A stretch of DNA of 64,000 nt from contig NZ_JADPKS010000154.1 in the NCBI RefSeq assembly GCF_023074175.1, positions 81,589-145,588 on the forward strand, given 5' to 3'. Source of the stretch: Bradyrhizobium sp. 139. GTDB lineage: Bacteria; Pseudomonadota; Alphaproteobacteria; Rhizobiales; Xanthobacteraceae. The position numbers and the translations under genes are program-made. How positions within the stretch are numbered: the first letter of the stretch is position 1; each line of letters opens with the position of its first letter. Below the pieces are notes generated by a model. The model saw only the letters and a program-made list of their open reading frames with translations. It had not been told where the DNA came from and made no database searches. Shown piece by piece: positions 51,113-59,841 of this stretch.

Positions 51113-52105
51113 ATGAAGCGGTGGATAGGAGCGGTCTCGGCGGCGGTGATGGTGTTCGCGGCGATGCCGGCGCAGGCGGCCGACAAGGTCGTGCTGATGC
51201 TGAACTGGTACGTCTACGGCGAGCACGCGCCGTTCTATTACGGCAAGGCCAAGGGCATTTACGCGGCCGAGGGCATCGACCTCGAGATCCAGGAAGGCCG
51301 CGGCTCGGCTGCAACCACGCAGGCCGTTGCCGCCAAGACCGCCGACTTCGGCTATGTCGACGTCCCCACCATGATGCGCGCCGCGATCAAGGGCGCGCCT
51401 GTGGTCGCAACCGGCGTGCTGCTCCAGACCAGCCCGATGTCCGCCATGGGCTTTGTCGACAAGAACATCAAAAAGCCCGAGGACATCAAGGGCAAGACGG
51501 TGGCGATCACGCCGGCGGACTCGATGACCCAGATCTGGCCGCTGTTCCTGAAGAAGACCGGCCTGAAGGAGAGCGACTTCCAGACCGTTGCCGGCGACGG
51601 CCAGACCAAGCTCAATGCCGTCATCAACGGCCAGGCGGATCTGCTGCTCGGCTATGTCATGGACCAGTCCATGAAGATCAAGGACGCCACCGGCAAGGAC
51701 GTCTATCCGATCAAGTTCGCCGACTACGGCATCAACATGGTCTCCTCGGGCATCATCGCCAACGCCGATTACGTGAAAGCCAATGCCGATCTCGTCCGCC
51801 GCTTCATGTCGGCGACGACCAAGGCGGTCGAAGCCGCCGAGAAGGAGCCGAAGGCGGCCGCGCAATCGATCCTCGATGCCAACCCCAAGGGCGGCAAGAT
51901 CGATACGCTGACGCAGGGCTTTGAGCTGACCATACCGCTCTACCGGACGCCGGAAACCAAGAGCAAGCGGCCGTTCCAGGTCACCGACCAGAACATGACG
52001 GACTCCGTCAACCTGATGGTCGAATATGGCGGGCTCGACGCCAAGGCCAAGGAAAACCCGAAGGCCTTCTACACCAACGACTATCTGCCGAAGAGCGGCT
52101 CGTGA
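51113..52105 (+). CDS. ABC transporter substrate-binding protein (NMT1/SsuA family)
   Basis: Periplasmic receptor of 330 residues. The signal peptide is MKRWIGAVSAAVMVFAAM, cleaved after QAA. The NMT1/THI5-like domain has VLMLNWYVYGEHAPFYYGKA at the N-terminus, as in receptors for thiamine-precursor- or pyrimidine-like ligands, then KTADFGYVDVPTMMRAAIKG. GGGAGAG precedes ATG 51113. The W-Y-x(5)-HAPFYYG segment is close to formylaminopyrimidine and riboflavin-type receptors, so the ligand may be aromatic or heterocyclic. Confidence 0.9.
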   Translation: MKRWIGAVSAAVMVFAAMPAQAADKVVLMLNWYVYGEHAPFYYGKAKGIYAAEGIDLEIQEGRGSAATTQAVAAKTADFGYVDVPTMMRAAIKGAPVVATGVLLQTSPMSAMGFVDKNIKKPEDIKGKTVAITPADSMTQIWPLFLKKTGLKESDFQTVAGDGQTKLNAVINGQADLLLGYVMDQSMKIKDATGKDVYPIKFADYGINMVSSGIIANADYVKANADLVRRFMSATTKAVEAAEKEPKAAAQSILDANPKGGKIDTLTQGFELTIPLYRTPETKSKRPFQVTDQNMTDSVNLMVEYGGLDAKAKENPKAFYTNDYLPKSGS

Positions 52106-52950
52106 AACCAGCCGCGATATCGAGTGATGCCATGCAGCCGGCCGCCCATCTGAAACTGGTGAGCGACCGGGCCGCTGGCGATGCGTCGGGCATCACACTG
52201 TCCGGCGTGTCGAAGACCTACCGGACGCGCGACGGCGATGTGCCGTCGCTGCGGCCGCTCGATTTTCACATCAACGACGGCGAGTTCTTCGTCGTGGTCG
52301 GCCCGTCCGGCTGCGGCAAGTCCACGCTGCTCAAGCTGATCTCGGGGCTGCTGCCGCCGACCTCAGGCGAGATCCTGGTCGAGGGCGAGAAGGTGACGAA
52401 GCCGCACGGCAATGTCGGCATCGTCTTCCAGAACGCGCTGCTGCTGCCATGGCGCAACATCCTGTCCAATGTGATGCTGCCGATCGACATGAAACGGCTG
52501 CCGCGGCAAACATATCTCGACCGTGCCAAGGCGCTGTTGAAGATGGTCGGGCTCGAAGGCTTCGAGAAGAAGCTGCCCTGGCAGCTCTCCGGCGGCATGC
52601 AGCAGCGCGCCTCCATCTGCCGCGCGCTGGTGCATGATCCCAGGATCATGCTGATGGACGAGCCGTTCGGCGCGCTCGACGCGCTGACGCGCGAGCGCAT
52701 GAATGTCGAACTGATGCGGATCCAGCGCGAGACCAGGAAGACCGTGCTGCTGATCACGCATTCGATCCCCGAGGCCGTGTTCCTCGCGGACCGCGTGCTG
52801 GTCATGACCGAGCGCCCCGGTGCGGTCGCCGCGATCTATGACGTGCCACTGCCGCGCCCGCGCTCGCTCGATGTGATGGCCGACCCTGTCTTCACCGAGC
52901 TCGTGCAGCGCATCCGCAAACATTTCTTCTCGCAAGGGGCGCTGGACTAG
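52102..52950 (+). CDS. ABC transporter ATP-binding protein (SsuB/TauB type)
   Basis: ATPase of 282 residues. GTG at 52102 overlaps the receptor stop (GTGA). Walker A is GPSGCGKST, Q loop VFQNALLLPWRN, signature LSGGMQQRASICRA, Walker B LMDEPFGALDALTRERM, switch His in LLITHSIPEA. An N-terminal extension of about 30 residues precedes the core. It completes the importer with the two upstream genes. Confidence 0.92.
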   Translation: MKPAAISSDAMQPAAHLKLVSDRAAGDASGITLSGVSKTYRTRDGDVPSLRPLDFHINDGEFFVVVGPSGCGKSTLLKLISGLLPPTSGEILVEGEKVTKPHGNVGIVFQNALLLPWRNILSNVMLPIDMKRLPRQTYLDRAKALLKMVGLEGFEKKLPWQLSGGMQQRASICRALVHDPRIMLMDEPFGALDALTRERMNVELMRIQRETRKTVLLITHSIPEAVFLADRVLVMTERPGAVAAIYDVPLPRPRSLDVMADPVFTELVQRIRKHFFSQGALD

Positions 52951-52980
52951 CGACGATGAGATCAATTTCGATTTCCGGAG

Positions 52981-53066
52981 CGTCATGCCCGGGCTTGTCC
53001 CGGGCATCCACGCTTTGCCCCGCGCGACAAAGAACGTGGGTGCCCGGGACAAGCCCGGGCATGACG
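52981..53066. repeat. Palindromic repeat inside the catabolic operon
   Basis: CGTCATGCCCGGGCTTGTCC ... GGACAAGCCCGGGCATGACG: perfect 20-base arms. It lies between the ATPase gene and the enolase-superfamily gene. In a transcript it would form a very stable hairpin that could lower expression of the enzymes relative to the transporter. Confidence 0.85.
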
Positions 53067-53080
53067 ACCTTCTCAGGATC

Positions 53081-54490
53081 ATGCCTGTGCGCCTGAAGCT
53101 GCGAGACATCGCCTTCTTCGAACGACCCGTGCGTTTCGCGCGGCCGTTCCGCTTCGGCGCGATCACGATCAATGCGACGCCGCAGCTGTTCGTACGGGTC
53201 GAAATCGAGGTCGAGGGCAAAGGCAACAATAAGGGAAGTGCAGTCGGCGCCAGCGCCGAGCTGCTGGTGCCGAAATGGTTCGACAAGCGGCCGGAGCTGT
53301 CGCCGGCGCAGACGGTCGATGGCCTGCGGCGCTCGCTGGAGATTGCGCGGGGGCTTTATCTTGCGCGGACCGGATTTCTGACGGCTTTCGATCTGCATGC
53401 CTCGTGTATCGGTGCCCAGGTCGCGACGTGTGCGAAAAACAACATTCCGGCGCTTGCGGCGGCTTATGGCCCCGCGGCGATCGACAAGGCGATCCTCGAT
53501 GCATTGTTGCGCGCCGCCAAGACCAACTTCTTCGATGGGATGGCCGCCAACATTGCCGGCATCGATGCGCGGCTTTCTCCTGACCTGACGGAAGCGGACA
53601 TCACGACGTTTCTCTCCGGCCGGAAGCCGCTGTCGCGTGTTGCTGTCAGGCATACCGTCGGCCTCGACGATACGGTCGAGGGTAAGGGCGGTGTTGCCGA
53701 TGCGCGCGAGAACGCCGGTGCAAATTATTTCAAGCTGAAGCTGTCGGGCGATCCCGTGGCCGATGCAGTGCGGCTGGCCCGCATCGGCAAGGAACTCGAT
53801 GCGCTGGGACGCGGCTGCAAGGTGACGCTCGACGCAAACGAGCAGTACGCCGATCTCGCGGCGCTGCATGCGCTGATGGAGCGGCTCGATCACGATCCCG
53901 CATTGCGACCGATCTCGTCGCGATTGCTTTATGTCGAGCAACCGATGCCGCGCGACATCACCCGGCAATCCCCGCTCGGCTCGCTGGCCGCGTGCGATTT
54001 CATCATCGATGAAGCCGATGATTCCTACGATGCGTTCCCGGCGGCGCGGGCGCTGGGCTATCGCGGCATTTCCTCGAAGTCCTGCAAGGGCCTCTACAAG
54101 TCCATCATCAATGCGACGCGCGCGGCGAAATGGAGCGCGGACGGTGAGAGGTTCTTCGTCACCGGCGAGGACCTCACCTGCCAGGCCGGCCTTGCCGTGC
54201 AGCAGGATCTCGCGCTCGGCGCCCTGATCGGCGTCACCCACGCCGAACGCAACGGCCATCACTATGTCGACGGCTTTGGCGAGACGCCCGCCGCGGAAGC
54301 CCAGGCCTTCGCCGCCGCGCATCCCGGTCTCTATGCCGACGCCGGGCAGGGCGTCCGGCTCTCCATTCACAACGGCGATCTCCTCACGGGATCGCTTCAT
54401 TGCACGGGCTTCGCGACGTCGGTCCATCCGGACTGGTCGGCGCTCGCCCCGCTCGAACAGCCAAAATCACTCTGGGAGAAATTGGCATGA
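53081..54490 (+). CDS. Enolase-superfamily (mandelate racemase-like) enzyme
   Basis: Protein of 469 residues, about 80 longer than typical mandelate racemase relatives. In the barrel domain the usual catalytic positions can be traced: Lys218/Lys220 (YFKLKLSGD), metal ligands Asp251 (TLDANEQY), Glu286 (YVEQPMP) and Asp310/Glu311 (IIDEADDSYD), and Lys333/Lys337 (SSKSCKG) on the opposite face. This supports dehydration or epimerisation of a carboxylate by proton abstraction. The ATG at 53081 is chosen because the earlier in-frame start lies inside the palindromic repeat. It overlaps the next gene by four bases. Confidence 0.85.
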   Translation: MPVRLKLRDIAFFERPVRFARPFRFGAITINATPQLFVRVEIEVEGKGNNKGSAVGASAELLVPKWFDKRPELSPAQTVDGLRRSLEIARGLYLARTGFLTAFDLHASCIGAQVATCAKNNIPALAAAYGPAAIDKAILDALLRAAKTNFFDGMAANIAGIDARLSPDLTEADITTFLSGRKPLSRVAVRHTVGLDDTVEGKGGVADARENAGANYFKLKLSGDPVADAVRLARIGKELDALGRGCKVTLDANEQYADLAALHALMERLDHDPALRPISSRLLYVEQPMPRDITRQSPLGSLAACDFIIDEADDSYDAFPAARALGYRGISSKSCKGLYKSIINATRAAKWSADGERFFVTGEDLTCQAGLAVQQDLALGALIGVTHAERNGHHYVDGFGETPAAEAQAFAAAHPGLYADAGQGVRLSIHNGDLLTGSLHCTGFATSVHPDWSALAPLEQPKSLWEKLA

Positions 54491-55638
54491 CCACTCAACG
54501 CCTCGGCCTCATCATGAACGGCGTCACCGGCCGCATGGGGCTCAACCAGCATCTGATCCGTTCGATCGTCGCGATCCGCGAGCAGGGCGGCGTCCGGCTG
54601 AAGAACGGCGACCGCGTGATGCCCGATCCGATCCTGGTCGGCCGCAGCGCCGACAAGATCGAAGGGCTCGCCAAGCAGTTCAATATCACCCGCTGGACGA
54701 CCGATCTCGATGCGGCGCTCGCCGACAAGAACGATACCATGTTCTTCGATGCTGCGACCACGCAGGCCCGGCCGGGTCTGCTGACCCAGGCCATCAATGC
54801 CGGCAAGCACGTCTATTGCGAGAAGCCGATCGCGACGAACTTTGAAGAGGCGCTCGAGGTCGTCAAGCTTGCCAATGCCAAGGGCGTCAAGCACGGCACG
54901 GTGCAGGACAAGCTGTTCCTGCCCGGCCTGAAGAAGATCGCGTTCCTGCGCGATTCCGGTTTCTTCGGCCGCATCCTCTCGGTGCGCGGCGAGTTCGGCT
55001 ATTGGGTATTCGAAGGCGGCTGGCAGGAGGCGCAGCGGCCGTCCTGGAACTACCGCGACGAGGACGGCGGCGGCATCATCCTCGATATGGTCTGCCACTG
55101 GCGCTACGTGCTCGACAATCTCTTCGGCGAAGTCGAGAGCGTGATGTGCATCGGCAGCACCGACATTCCCGAGCGTTTTGACGAGCAGGGAAAGAAGTAC
55201 AAGGCGACTGCGGACGATTCGGCTTACGCCACGTTCCAGCTCAAGGGCGGCGTCATCGCCCATATCAACATGTCCTGGGTGACGCGTGTCTACCGCGACG
55301 ACCTCGTCACTTTCCAGGTCGACGGCACGCTCGGTTCGGCGGTCGCGGGCCTCTCCGACTGCGTGATCCAGGCGCGGCAGGCCACGCCCCGGCCGGTGTG
55401 GAATCCGGACGAGAAGCGGCTGCACGATTTCTACGGCGACTGGCAGAAGCTGCCGGTCAATGTCAGCTACGACAACGGCTTTAGGGAGCAATGGGAGATG
55501 TTCATCCGCCACGTCTATGAGGATGCGCCCTACAAGTTCACGCTGCTCGAAGGCGTCAAGGGCGTGCAGCTCGCTGAATGCGCGTTGAAGAGCTGGAAGG
55601 AACGGCGCTGGATCGACGTCGCGCCGATCAAGGTCTGA
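54487..55638 (+). CDS. Gfo/Idh/MocA-family oxidoreductase
   Basis: NAD(P)-dependent dehydrogenase of 383 residues. The N-terminal Rossmann fold begins LGLIMNGVTGRMGLNQHLIR, an unusual glycine pattern for the family. The conserved EKP motif is present in GKHVYCEKPIATNFEEALEV. The C-terminal alpha/beta domain contains DEDGGGIILDMVCHWRYVLD, where Asp and His probably take part in catalysis. ATG 54487 overlaps the upstream stop. In inositol and pseudo-sugar pathways such enzymes oxidise a ring hydroxyl to a ketone. Confidence 0.9.
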   Translation: MTTQRLGLIMNGVTGRMGLNQHLIRSIVAIREQGGVRLKNGDRVMPDPILVGRSADKIEGLAKQFNITRWTTDLDAALADKNDTMFFDAATTQARPGLLTQAINAGKHVYCEKPIATNFEEALEVVKLANAKGVKHGTVQDKLFLPGLKKIAFLRDSGFFGRILSVRGEFGYWVFEGGWQEAQRPSWNYRDEDGGGIILDMVCHWRYVLDNLFGEVESVMCIGSTDIPERFDEQGKKYKATADDSAYATFQLKGGVIAHINMSWVTRVYRDDLVTFQVDGTLGSAVAGLSDCVIQARQATPRPVWNPDEKRLHDFYGDWQKLPVNVSYDNGFREQWEMFIRHVYEDAPYKFTLLEGVKGVQLAECALKSWKERRWIDVAPIKV

Positions 55639-55647
55639 GGAGCAAGC

Positions 55648-56838
55648 ATGAACAAGCCTGTCTTGCCGATGTCGTCATTGTCGCTCAAGCTGCCGAAAGC
55701 CGATCGGTCGATCGAGACCTATCGGCTCGCGGCCTCGCGGACATTTCCCGCAAAGCTCGAGGGACCGCTGAATCGCATCGCGTTCTCGGCCGTGCATACC
55801 GTCGTCGATCCCTTCGCCGACAACGATCCCTGGCTTTCGGTCACCGTCGACTGGGACAAGACCATCGCGTTCCGCGAGCACGTCTGGGACCTCGGCCTCG
55901 GCGTTGCCGAAGCCATGGACACCGCGCAGCGCGGCATGGGGCTGGACTGGCCGACTTCACTGGAGCTGATCACGCGTTCGGTCGCCGCCGCCAAGCGGCG
56001 CAACGCGCTGGTGTTCTCGGGCGCCGGCACGGACCATCTCGCGGTCGAGGATGCCAAGAGCCTCGACGACGTGATCCGCGCCTATGAGGAGCAGATCGCG
56101 GCGGTCGAGAAGGTTGGCGGCCGCATCATCCTGATGGCCTCGCGTGCGCTGGCGAAACTTGGCCGCAACGCCGATGATTATGCAAAAGTCTATGATCGCG
56201 TGCTGTCGCAGGTCCGCGAGCCCGTCATCATTCATTGGCTGGGCGACATGTTTGATCCGGCGCTGACGGGATATTGGGGCACCAAGGATCTCGACAAGGC
56301 GATGGACATTGCGGTGGCCATCATCAACGCCAACGCTGCCAAGATCGACGGCGTAAAAGTCTCGCTGCTGGACAAGCAGCGCGAGATCGACATGCGCAGG
56401 CGCCTGGACAAGCGCATCAAGATGTACACCGGCGACGACTTCAATTACGCGGAGCTGATCGCCGGCGACAGCCAAGGCTTCTCGCACGCGCTGCTCGGCA
56501 TCTTCGACGCGATCGCGCCGGCGGCGTCCTACGCGCTGTCGCGGCTGGCCGCCGGCGACGAAGCCGGCTTCCACGACGTGCTGGGGCCAACCGTGCCGCT
56601 GTCGCGCCACATCTTCAAGGCCCCGACGCGCTTCTACAAGACTGGCGTGGTGTTCATGGCCTACCTGAACGGCCACCAGGATCATTTCACCATGGTTGGC
56701 GGCCAGGAGAGCACGCGCTCGACGCTGCATCTGGCTGAACTGTTCCGTCTCGCCGATCAGGCTGGCCTGCTCGCCAATCCGGAACTGGCGACGCGACGGA
56801 TGAAGACCGTGCTGGCTTCGCACGGGATCGAACCCTGA
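55648..56838 (+). CDS. DUF993 / dihydrodipicolinate synthase-like TIM-barrel protein
   Basis: Protein of 396 residues matching the DUF993 pattern: AFSAVHTVVDPFADNDPW near residue 50, VFSGAGTDHL near 125, PVIIHWLGDMFDPALTGYWG near 195, and GVKVSLLDKQREIDMRRRL, where a lysine occupies the position of the Schiff-base lysine of aldolase-type relatives. The family is placed near dihydrodipicolinate synthase but lacks a proven reaction. GAGGAGCAAGC precedes the ATG; the stop overlaps the next start (TGATG). Confidence 0.85.
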   Translation: MNKPVLPMSSLSLKLPKADRSIETYRLAASRTFPAKLEGPLNRIAFSAVHTVVDPFADNDPWLSVTVDWDKTIAFREHVWDLGLGVAEAMDTAQRGMGLDWPTSLELITRSVAAAKRRNALVFSGAGTDHLAVEDAKSLDDVIRAYEEQIAAVEKVGGRIILMASRALAKLGRNADDYAKVYDRVLSQVREPVIIHWLGDMFDPALTGYWGTKDLDKAMDIAVAIINANAAKIDGVKVSLLDKQREIDMRRRLDKRIKMYTGDDFNYAELIAGDSQGFSHALLGIFDAIAPAASYALSRLAAGDEAGFHDVLGPTVPLSRHIFKAPTRFYKTGVVFMAYLNGHQDHFTMVGGQESTRSTLHLAELFRLADQAGLLANPELATRRMKTVLASHGIEP

Positions 56839-57701
56839 TGCGCGATTTTTCGTCCGACCATCGCTGGCTGTCGCTGAACACGGCGACAGTCCGCAAGCAG
56901 GGTGACCTTGTCCAGATCATCGACGCCTGCGCACGTCACGGCATCCGCGCCATCGATCCCTGGCGCGACCAGGTTACTGCCGTGGGCCTCGACCGCGCCG
57001 CGCGTGCGGTGCGCGAAGCCGGCCTCGCGCTTTCGGGCTATTGCCGCGGCGGCATGTTCACCTCCGACGCGTCGCGTCGTGGCGAAGTGCGCGACGACAA
57101 CCGGCGCTGCGTCGATGAGGCCAAGGCGCTCGGCGCGCCCTGCATCGTGCTGGTCGTCGGCGGCCTGCCGCAATATTCCAGGCCGGGCAGCGAGGCTTCC
57201 AAGGATATCGCCGGCGCGCGAAGGCAGGTCGAGGAAGCCCTTGCCGAGATGCTCGACTACGCCAGGCAGGCAAAGCTGCCACTGGCGATCGAGCCGCTGC
57301 ATCCGGCCTATGCGGCCGATCGCGCCTGCGTCAACACGACGAAGCAGGCGCTCGACATCTGCGATCGGCTCGATCCCGGTCGCAGCGGCATGCTCGGCGT
57401 CGCGCTCGATGTCTATCACATCTGGTGGGATCCGGAGCTGATGGGCCAGATCGCGCGTGCCGGCAAGGATCGGCTTCTGGCGTTTCACGTCTGCGACTGG
57501 CTGGTGCCGACCAGCGACATCCTCAACGACCGCGGCATGATGGGCGACGGCGTCATCGATATCAGATCGGTGCGCGAAGCGGTCGAGGCGCAAGGCTTTG
57601 CCGGCTATTCGGAGATCGAGATCTTTTCCAACGATTGGTGGGGCAAGCCGATGGACGAGGTGCTACGCACCTGCATCGCGCGCCATAAGACGGTCGTGTA
57701 G
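56838..57701 (+). CDS. Sugar phosphate isomerase/epimerase (xylose isomerase-like TIM barrel)
   Basis: Protein of 287 residues of the AP-endonuclease-2/IolE-IolH type. Barrel strands carrying metal-ligand candidates are LPLAIEPLHP (Glu), GVALDVYHIWWDPEL (Asp, His) and GYSEIEIFSNDWWG (Glu). N-terminal LSLNTATVRKQGDLVQIIDACARHGIR is typical. It is the last gene of the operon and overlaps the previous stop by one base. With the Gfo/Idh and DUF993 partners it recalls inositol-like catabolism. Confidence 0.88.
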   Translation: MRDFSSDHRWLSLNTATVRKQGDLVQIIDACARHGIRAIDPWRDQVTAVGLDRAARAVREAGLALSGYCRGGMFTSDASRRGEVRDDNRRCVDEAKALGAPCIVLVVGGLPQYSRPGSEASKDIAGARRQVEEALAEMLDYARQAKLPLAIEPLHPAYAADRACVNTTKQALDICDRLDPGRSGMLGVALDVYHIWWDPELMGQIARAGKDRLLAFHVCDWLVPTSDILNDRGMMGDGVIDIRSVREAVEAQGFAGYSEIEIFSNDWWGKPMDEVLRTCIARHKTVV

Positions 57702-57829
57702 GTCTGACGCGCGCTGCCCTCACGGGCTTGCGACCTGTTGCAGCGTGTTGAAGCTCGCCTTCTGCTCGCGGCTCGGTGTTGAATGGTTCAACTGGCAACC
57801 GAGATTGAGAATTTTCAGGTGCGTTGGCC

Positions 57830-58204
57830 TTACAGGCCGCGCCCCTCCCAGTACATGGGCGTCCCGTAATACCGGTGGGTGCGTGTTTCCCAGTCTCTAT
57901 CCTGCCACGAGTCATCACTGAACTCAGGTGCATCCTTCAGCTGTTGCTCGGTGATACTCGTTCGAAAACCACCAAGCGACGTATCGAATGTCAGAGCGCC
58001 CCACGGGATGGGATAATGGCTGTGGCCCAACCCTACAAATCCGCCAAAGCTCATCACGGCATAAGCCACGCGACCTGACATCTTATCGATGATGAGGTGA
58101 TCAACCTCACCGATGTTCTTTCCATCTGCCCCATAAACCTTGGTTCCCTGAATGTCTTCGCTTGAGATGCATTGATGATCCGGATGGGCTGTCGCGCGGG
58201 CCAT
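57830..58204 (-). CDS. PRC-barrel domain protein
   Basis: Cytoplasmic protein of 124 residues with one PRC-barrel (about residues 12-75: SSEDIQGTKVYGADGKNIGEVDHL, then GRVAYAVMSFGGFVGLGHSHYPIPW). The tail is WQDRDWETRTHRYYGTPMYWEG. The start at 58204 follows GAGGGAGGAAGCC on the reverse strand, an excellent ribosome-binding site, better than at 58219. Short PRC-barrel proteins like this are stress-associated and numerous in rhizobia; their role is not established. Confidence 0.88.
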   Translation of the reverse strand: MARATAHPDHQCISSEDIQGTKVYGADGKNIGEVDHLIIDKMSGRVAYAVMSFGGFVGLGHSHYPIPWGALTFDTSLGGFRTSITEQQLKDAPEFSDDSWQDRDWETRTHRYYGTPMYWEGRGL

Positions 58205-58249
58205 GGCTTCCTCCCTCACAAGTGGGTTTTGGCGACTTAACTCTGACCG

Positions 58250-58489
58250 CTACAGAGTCGTTCCTGGCACTCCGGAGAACATTTCACGACGAAGGCGCCG
58301 CCACAGCGCCAAGCACCATCTATCATCGCTGATATTGGCTCTAACAACCTCCAGTCCCGATGACCTTGCAAAGACCTGAGACTCCCGTGACGCAGCCCTG
58401 ACCGCGAAACCGTAGTCCAAAAGGTGTTGAACGACGCGCCGGTCCAAAAAGCCGGTACCGCCGAAGGCAGTCACTTTTCGGCTGGTCAT
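58250..58489 (-). pseudogene. NAD(P)-binding (NmrA/NDUFA9-like) SDR fragment
   Basis: A frame of 79 codons reads VTAFGGTGFLDRRVVQHLLD, FAVRAASR and GLEVVRANISDD. This corresponds to the first three strands of atypical short-chain dehydrogenases (GGTGFLGRRVVRHLL ... VRAxSR ... VRADVxDD). After that the similarity ends in an Arg-rich stretch and a stop, so ~75% of the protein is missing, and Gly-Phe-Leu-Gly has become Gly-Phe-Leu-Asp in the dinucleotide loop. I read it as a remnant. Confidence 0.6.
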
Positions 58490-59423
58490 CCTGCTTCAAC
58501 CTGACCGCAAAGTCGACGCGATGGCTCCCCACCGCCTCGGTTTATACCCGCCGTGAAGGTTTCTACCTTGCTTCACAAATGATCGCGAAGATTGGTGCCA
58601 CACCTTCTTTTTGAACGCAGTGGTCGCAGCAATAATAGGTGCCATCCGGCGGGCAATTGTTGAGCAGATCGATAGTCCGAGATCGGTGCCGTTGGTTTTG
58701 CCCCGAACAGGTCCCACGTTCGCTTCCTGGTTGGAGTACCACCAATGATGTAGTGGACAGTCATCAGCTTTCAGGCAGAATGTCATCACCCCAATGACGC
58801 AGCCTCGCCACAGTCTGTGCCAGACCGGATGCGGTAATCAGTGGCATCAACGATCAGCAGGCACGGCGGATGTACCCATGCCTGATGATCTTGAATGGCC
58901 CCGACGTGTAATCGTCGGGGCCATTGTTGTGATGTGGCAAGGCTAGCGACTTTTGCCGAAGGGCGCCGGCGTGGTCCTGTCCCGGACCCGTTTCATTGCG
59001 GCGAAAAAGAAAGACCGCCCGAAGGCGATCTTGCAGTCCAATGCGCCGGGCCAAAATAGTCTCGGGATCAAACTTTGTCCGGCCCGGTTTGATCGCGAGC
59101 ATAACCATCCAGGAAGGGCCGCTCACAATTCAGATTTCAGTCCTGAAATGGAATGCACCTGCGACTTGGCAACCCGTCGTGCGATGCGAGCTTTGTTGCA
59201 TGCCTGCGTATGGCGCAGGCCGCGCCGCTGTCATTCTGCGCGCTGCCTTTTGCTGCCGCCAGTGCCCGCGTCGTTTCGGTCCGACCAAGTCGGTGAAATG
59301 TCAGACGATTGCGCTGTCATCGATTGACCGTCAAACAGCGGACTATCACTCGTCGATTCAATTTGCGAAGCTGTGACAACACAAATGCGCTTGTAAGCAA
59401 ACAAACGCGAAGGGAGGTTCGCA
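58490..59423. other. Gene-poor region
   Basis: About 930 bases with no gene I can support. Several short frames overlap on the minus strand between 58496 and 58790; one (58563-58745) encodes a cysteine cluster (NNCPPDGTYYCCDHCVQKEG), but no start, ribosome-binding site or family supports any of them over the others. A strong hairpin lies at 58894-58925. The base composition is less G+C-rich than the neighbouring genes, suggesting decayed or acquired DNA. Confidence 0.5.
58894..58925. terminator. Strong isolated hairpin
   Basis: AATGGCCCCGAC (58894-58905), eight-base loop, GTCGGGGCCATT (58914-58925): a perfect 12-bp stem. It resembles the end of a transcript although no intact gene adjoins it, so it may be what is left of a lost gene's terminator. 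Confidence 0.65.
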
Positions 59424-59579
59424 GTGGAGAAGGTGCAGCGCTTGCGTGCAAGGGGTTCGCTGTGCCGGCAACAGGCCGCGTACAACAGCATGAACAAATG
59501 GAAGCTGCTCGCAGAAGCAGAATACTGGGATCACCTGACCGATCTTGAGCTGTCTTCTTACTTCCAACAACGCCATTAG
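59424..59579 (+). CDS. Small hypothetical protein (51 residues)
   Basis: GTG at 59424 lies behind AGGGAGG (spacing about six). The product starts EKVQRLRARGSLCRQQAAYN and continues KWKLLAEAEYWDHLTDLELS, ending SYFQQRH. I recognise the pattern LRARxSLCRQxAA...WxLLAEAExWEHL from many small Bradyrhizobium proteins, which are usually about 70-80 residues and end in a cysteine-containing tail. This one may therefore be shortened at its C-terminus. Function unknown; probably cytoplasmic and helical. Confidence 0.6.
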   Translation: MEKVQRLRARGSLCRQQAAYNSMNKWKLLAEAEYWDHLTDLELSSYFQQRH

Positions 59580-59841
59580 CTCTGAGGTAGAGCGGCCTCA
59601 AGCGATCACAAACGCGAACGACGCTCGGCGGGAGACGATTTCCGCCGCCTGAAGGACGGACGAGGCCGTCTTCTCACTTGCTGCCGGGCTCGACACGATC
59701 GCGAATGACCGTGAGCGGAAGTATGGATATGCCCTCGTTAGATCCCCGGTCTAGCCCGGTTCCCGCACGTTCCCGATTTCGCGCACTGCCCAGCAGTGAT
59801 AAGATGCGGTAGTCACCAGGGCTAACCTGAGGGAGGGAATC

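Noticed and set aside
58563..58745. Cysteine-rich 60-residue protein on the minus strand
   Set aside because: The CPPDGTYYCCDHC cluster is suggestive, but three overlapping frames compete, none with a ribosome-binding site, and no family is recognised.
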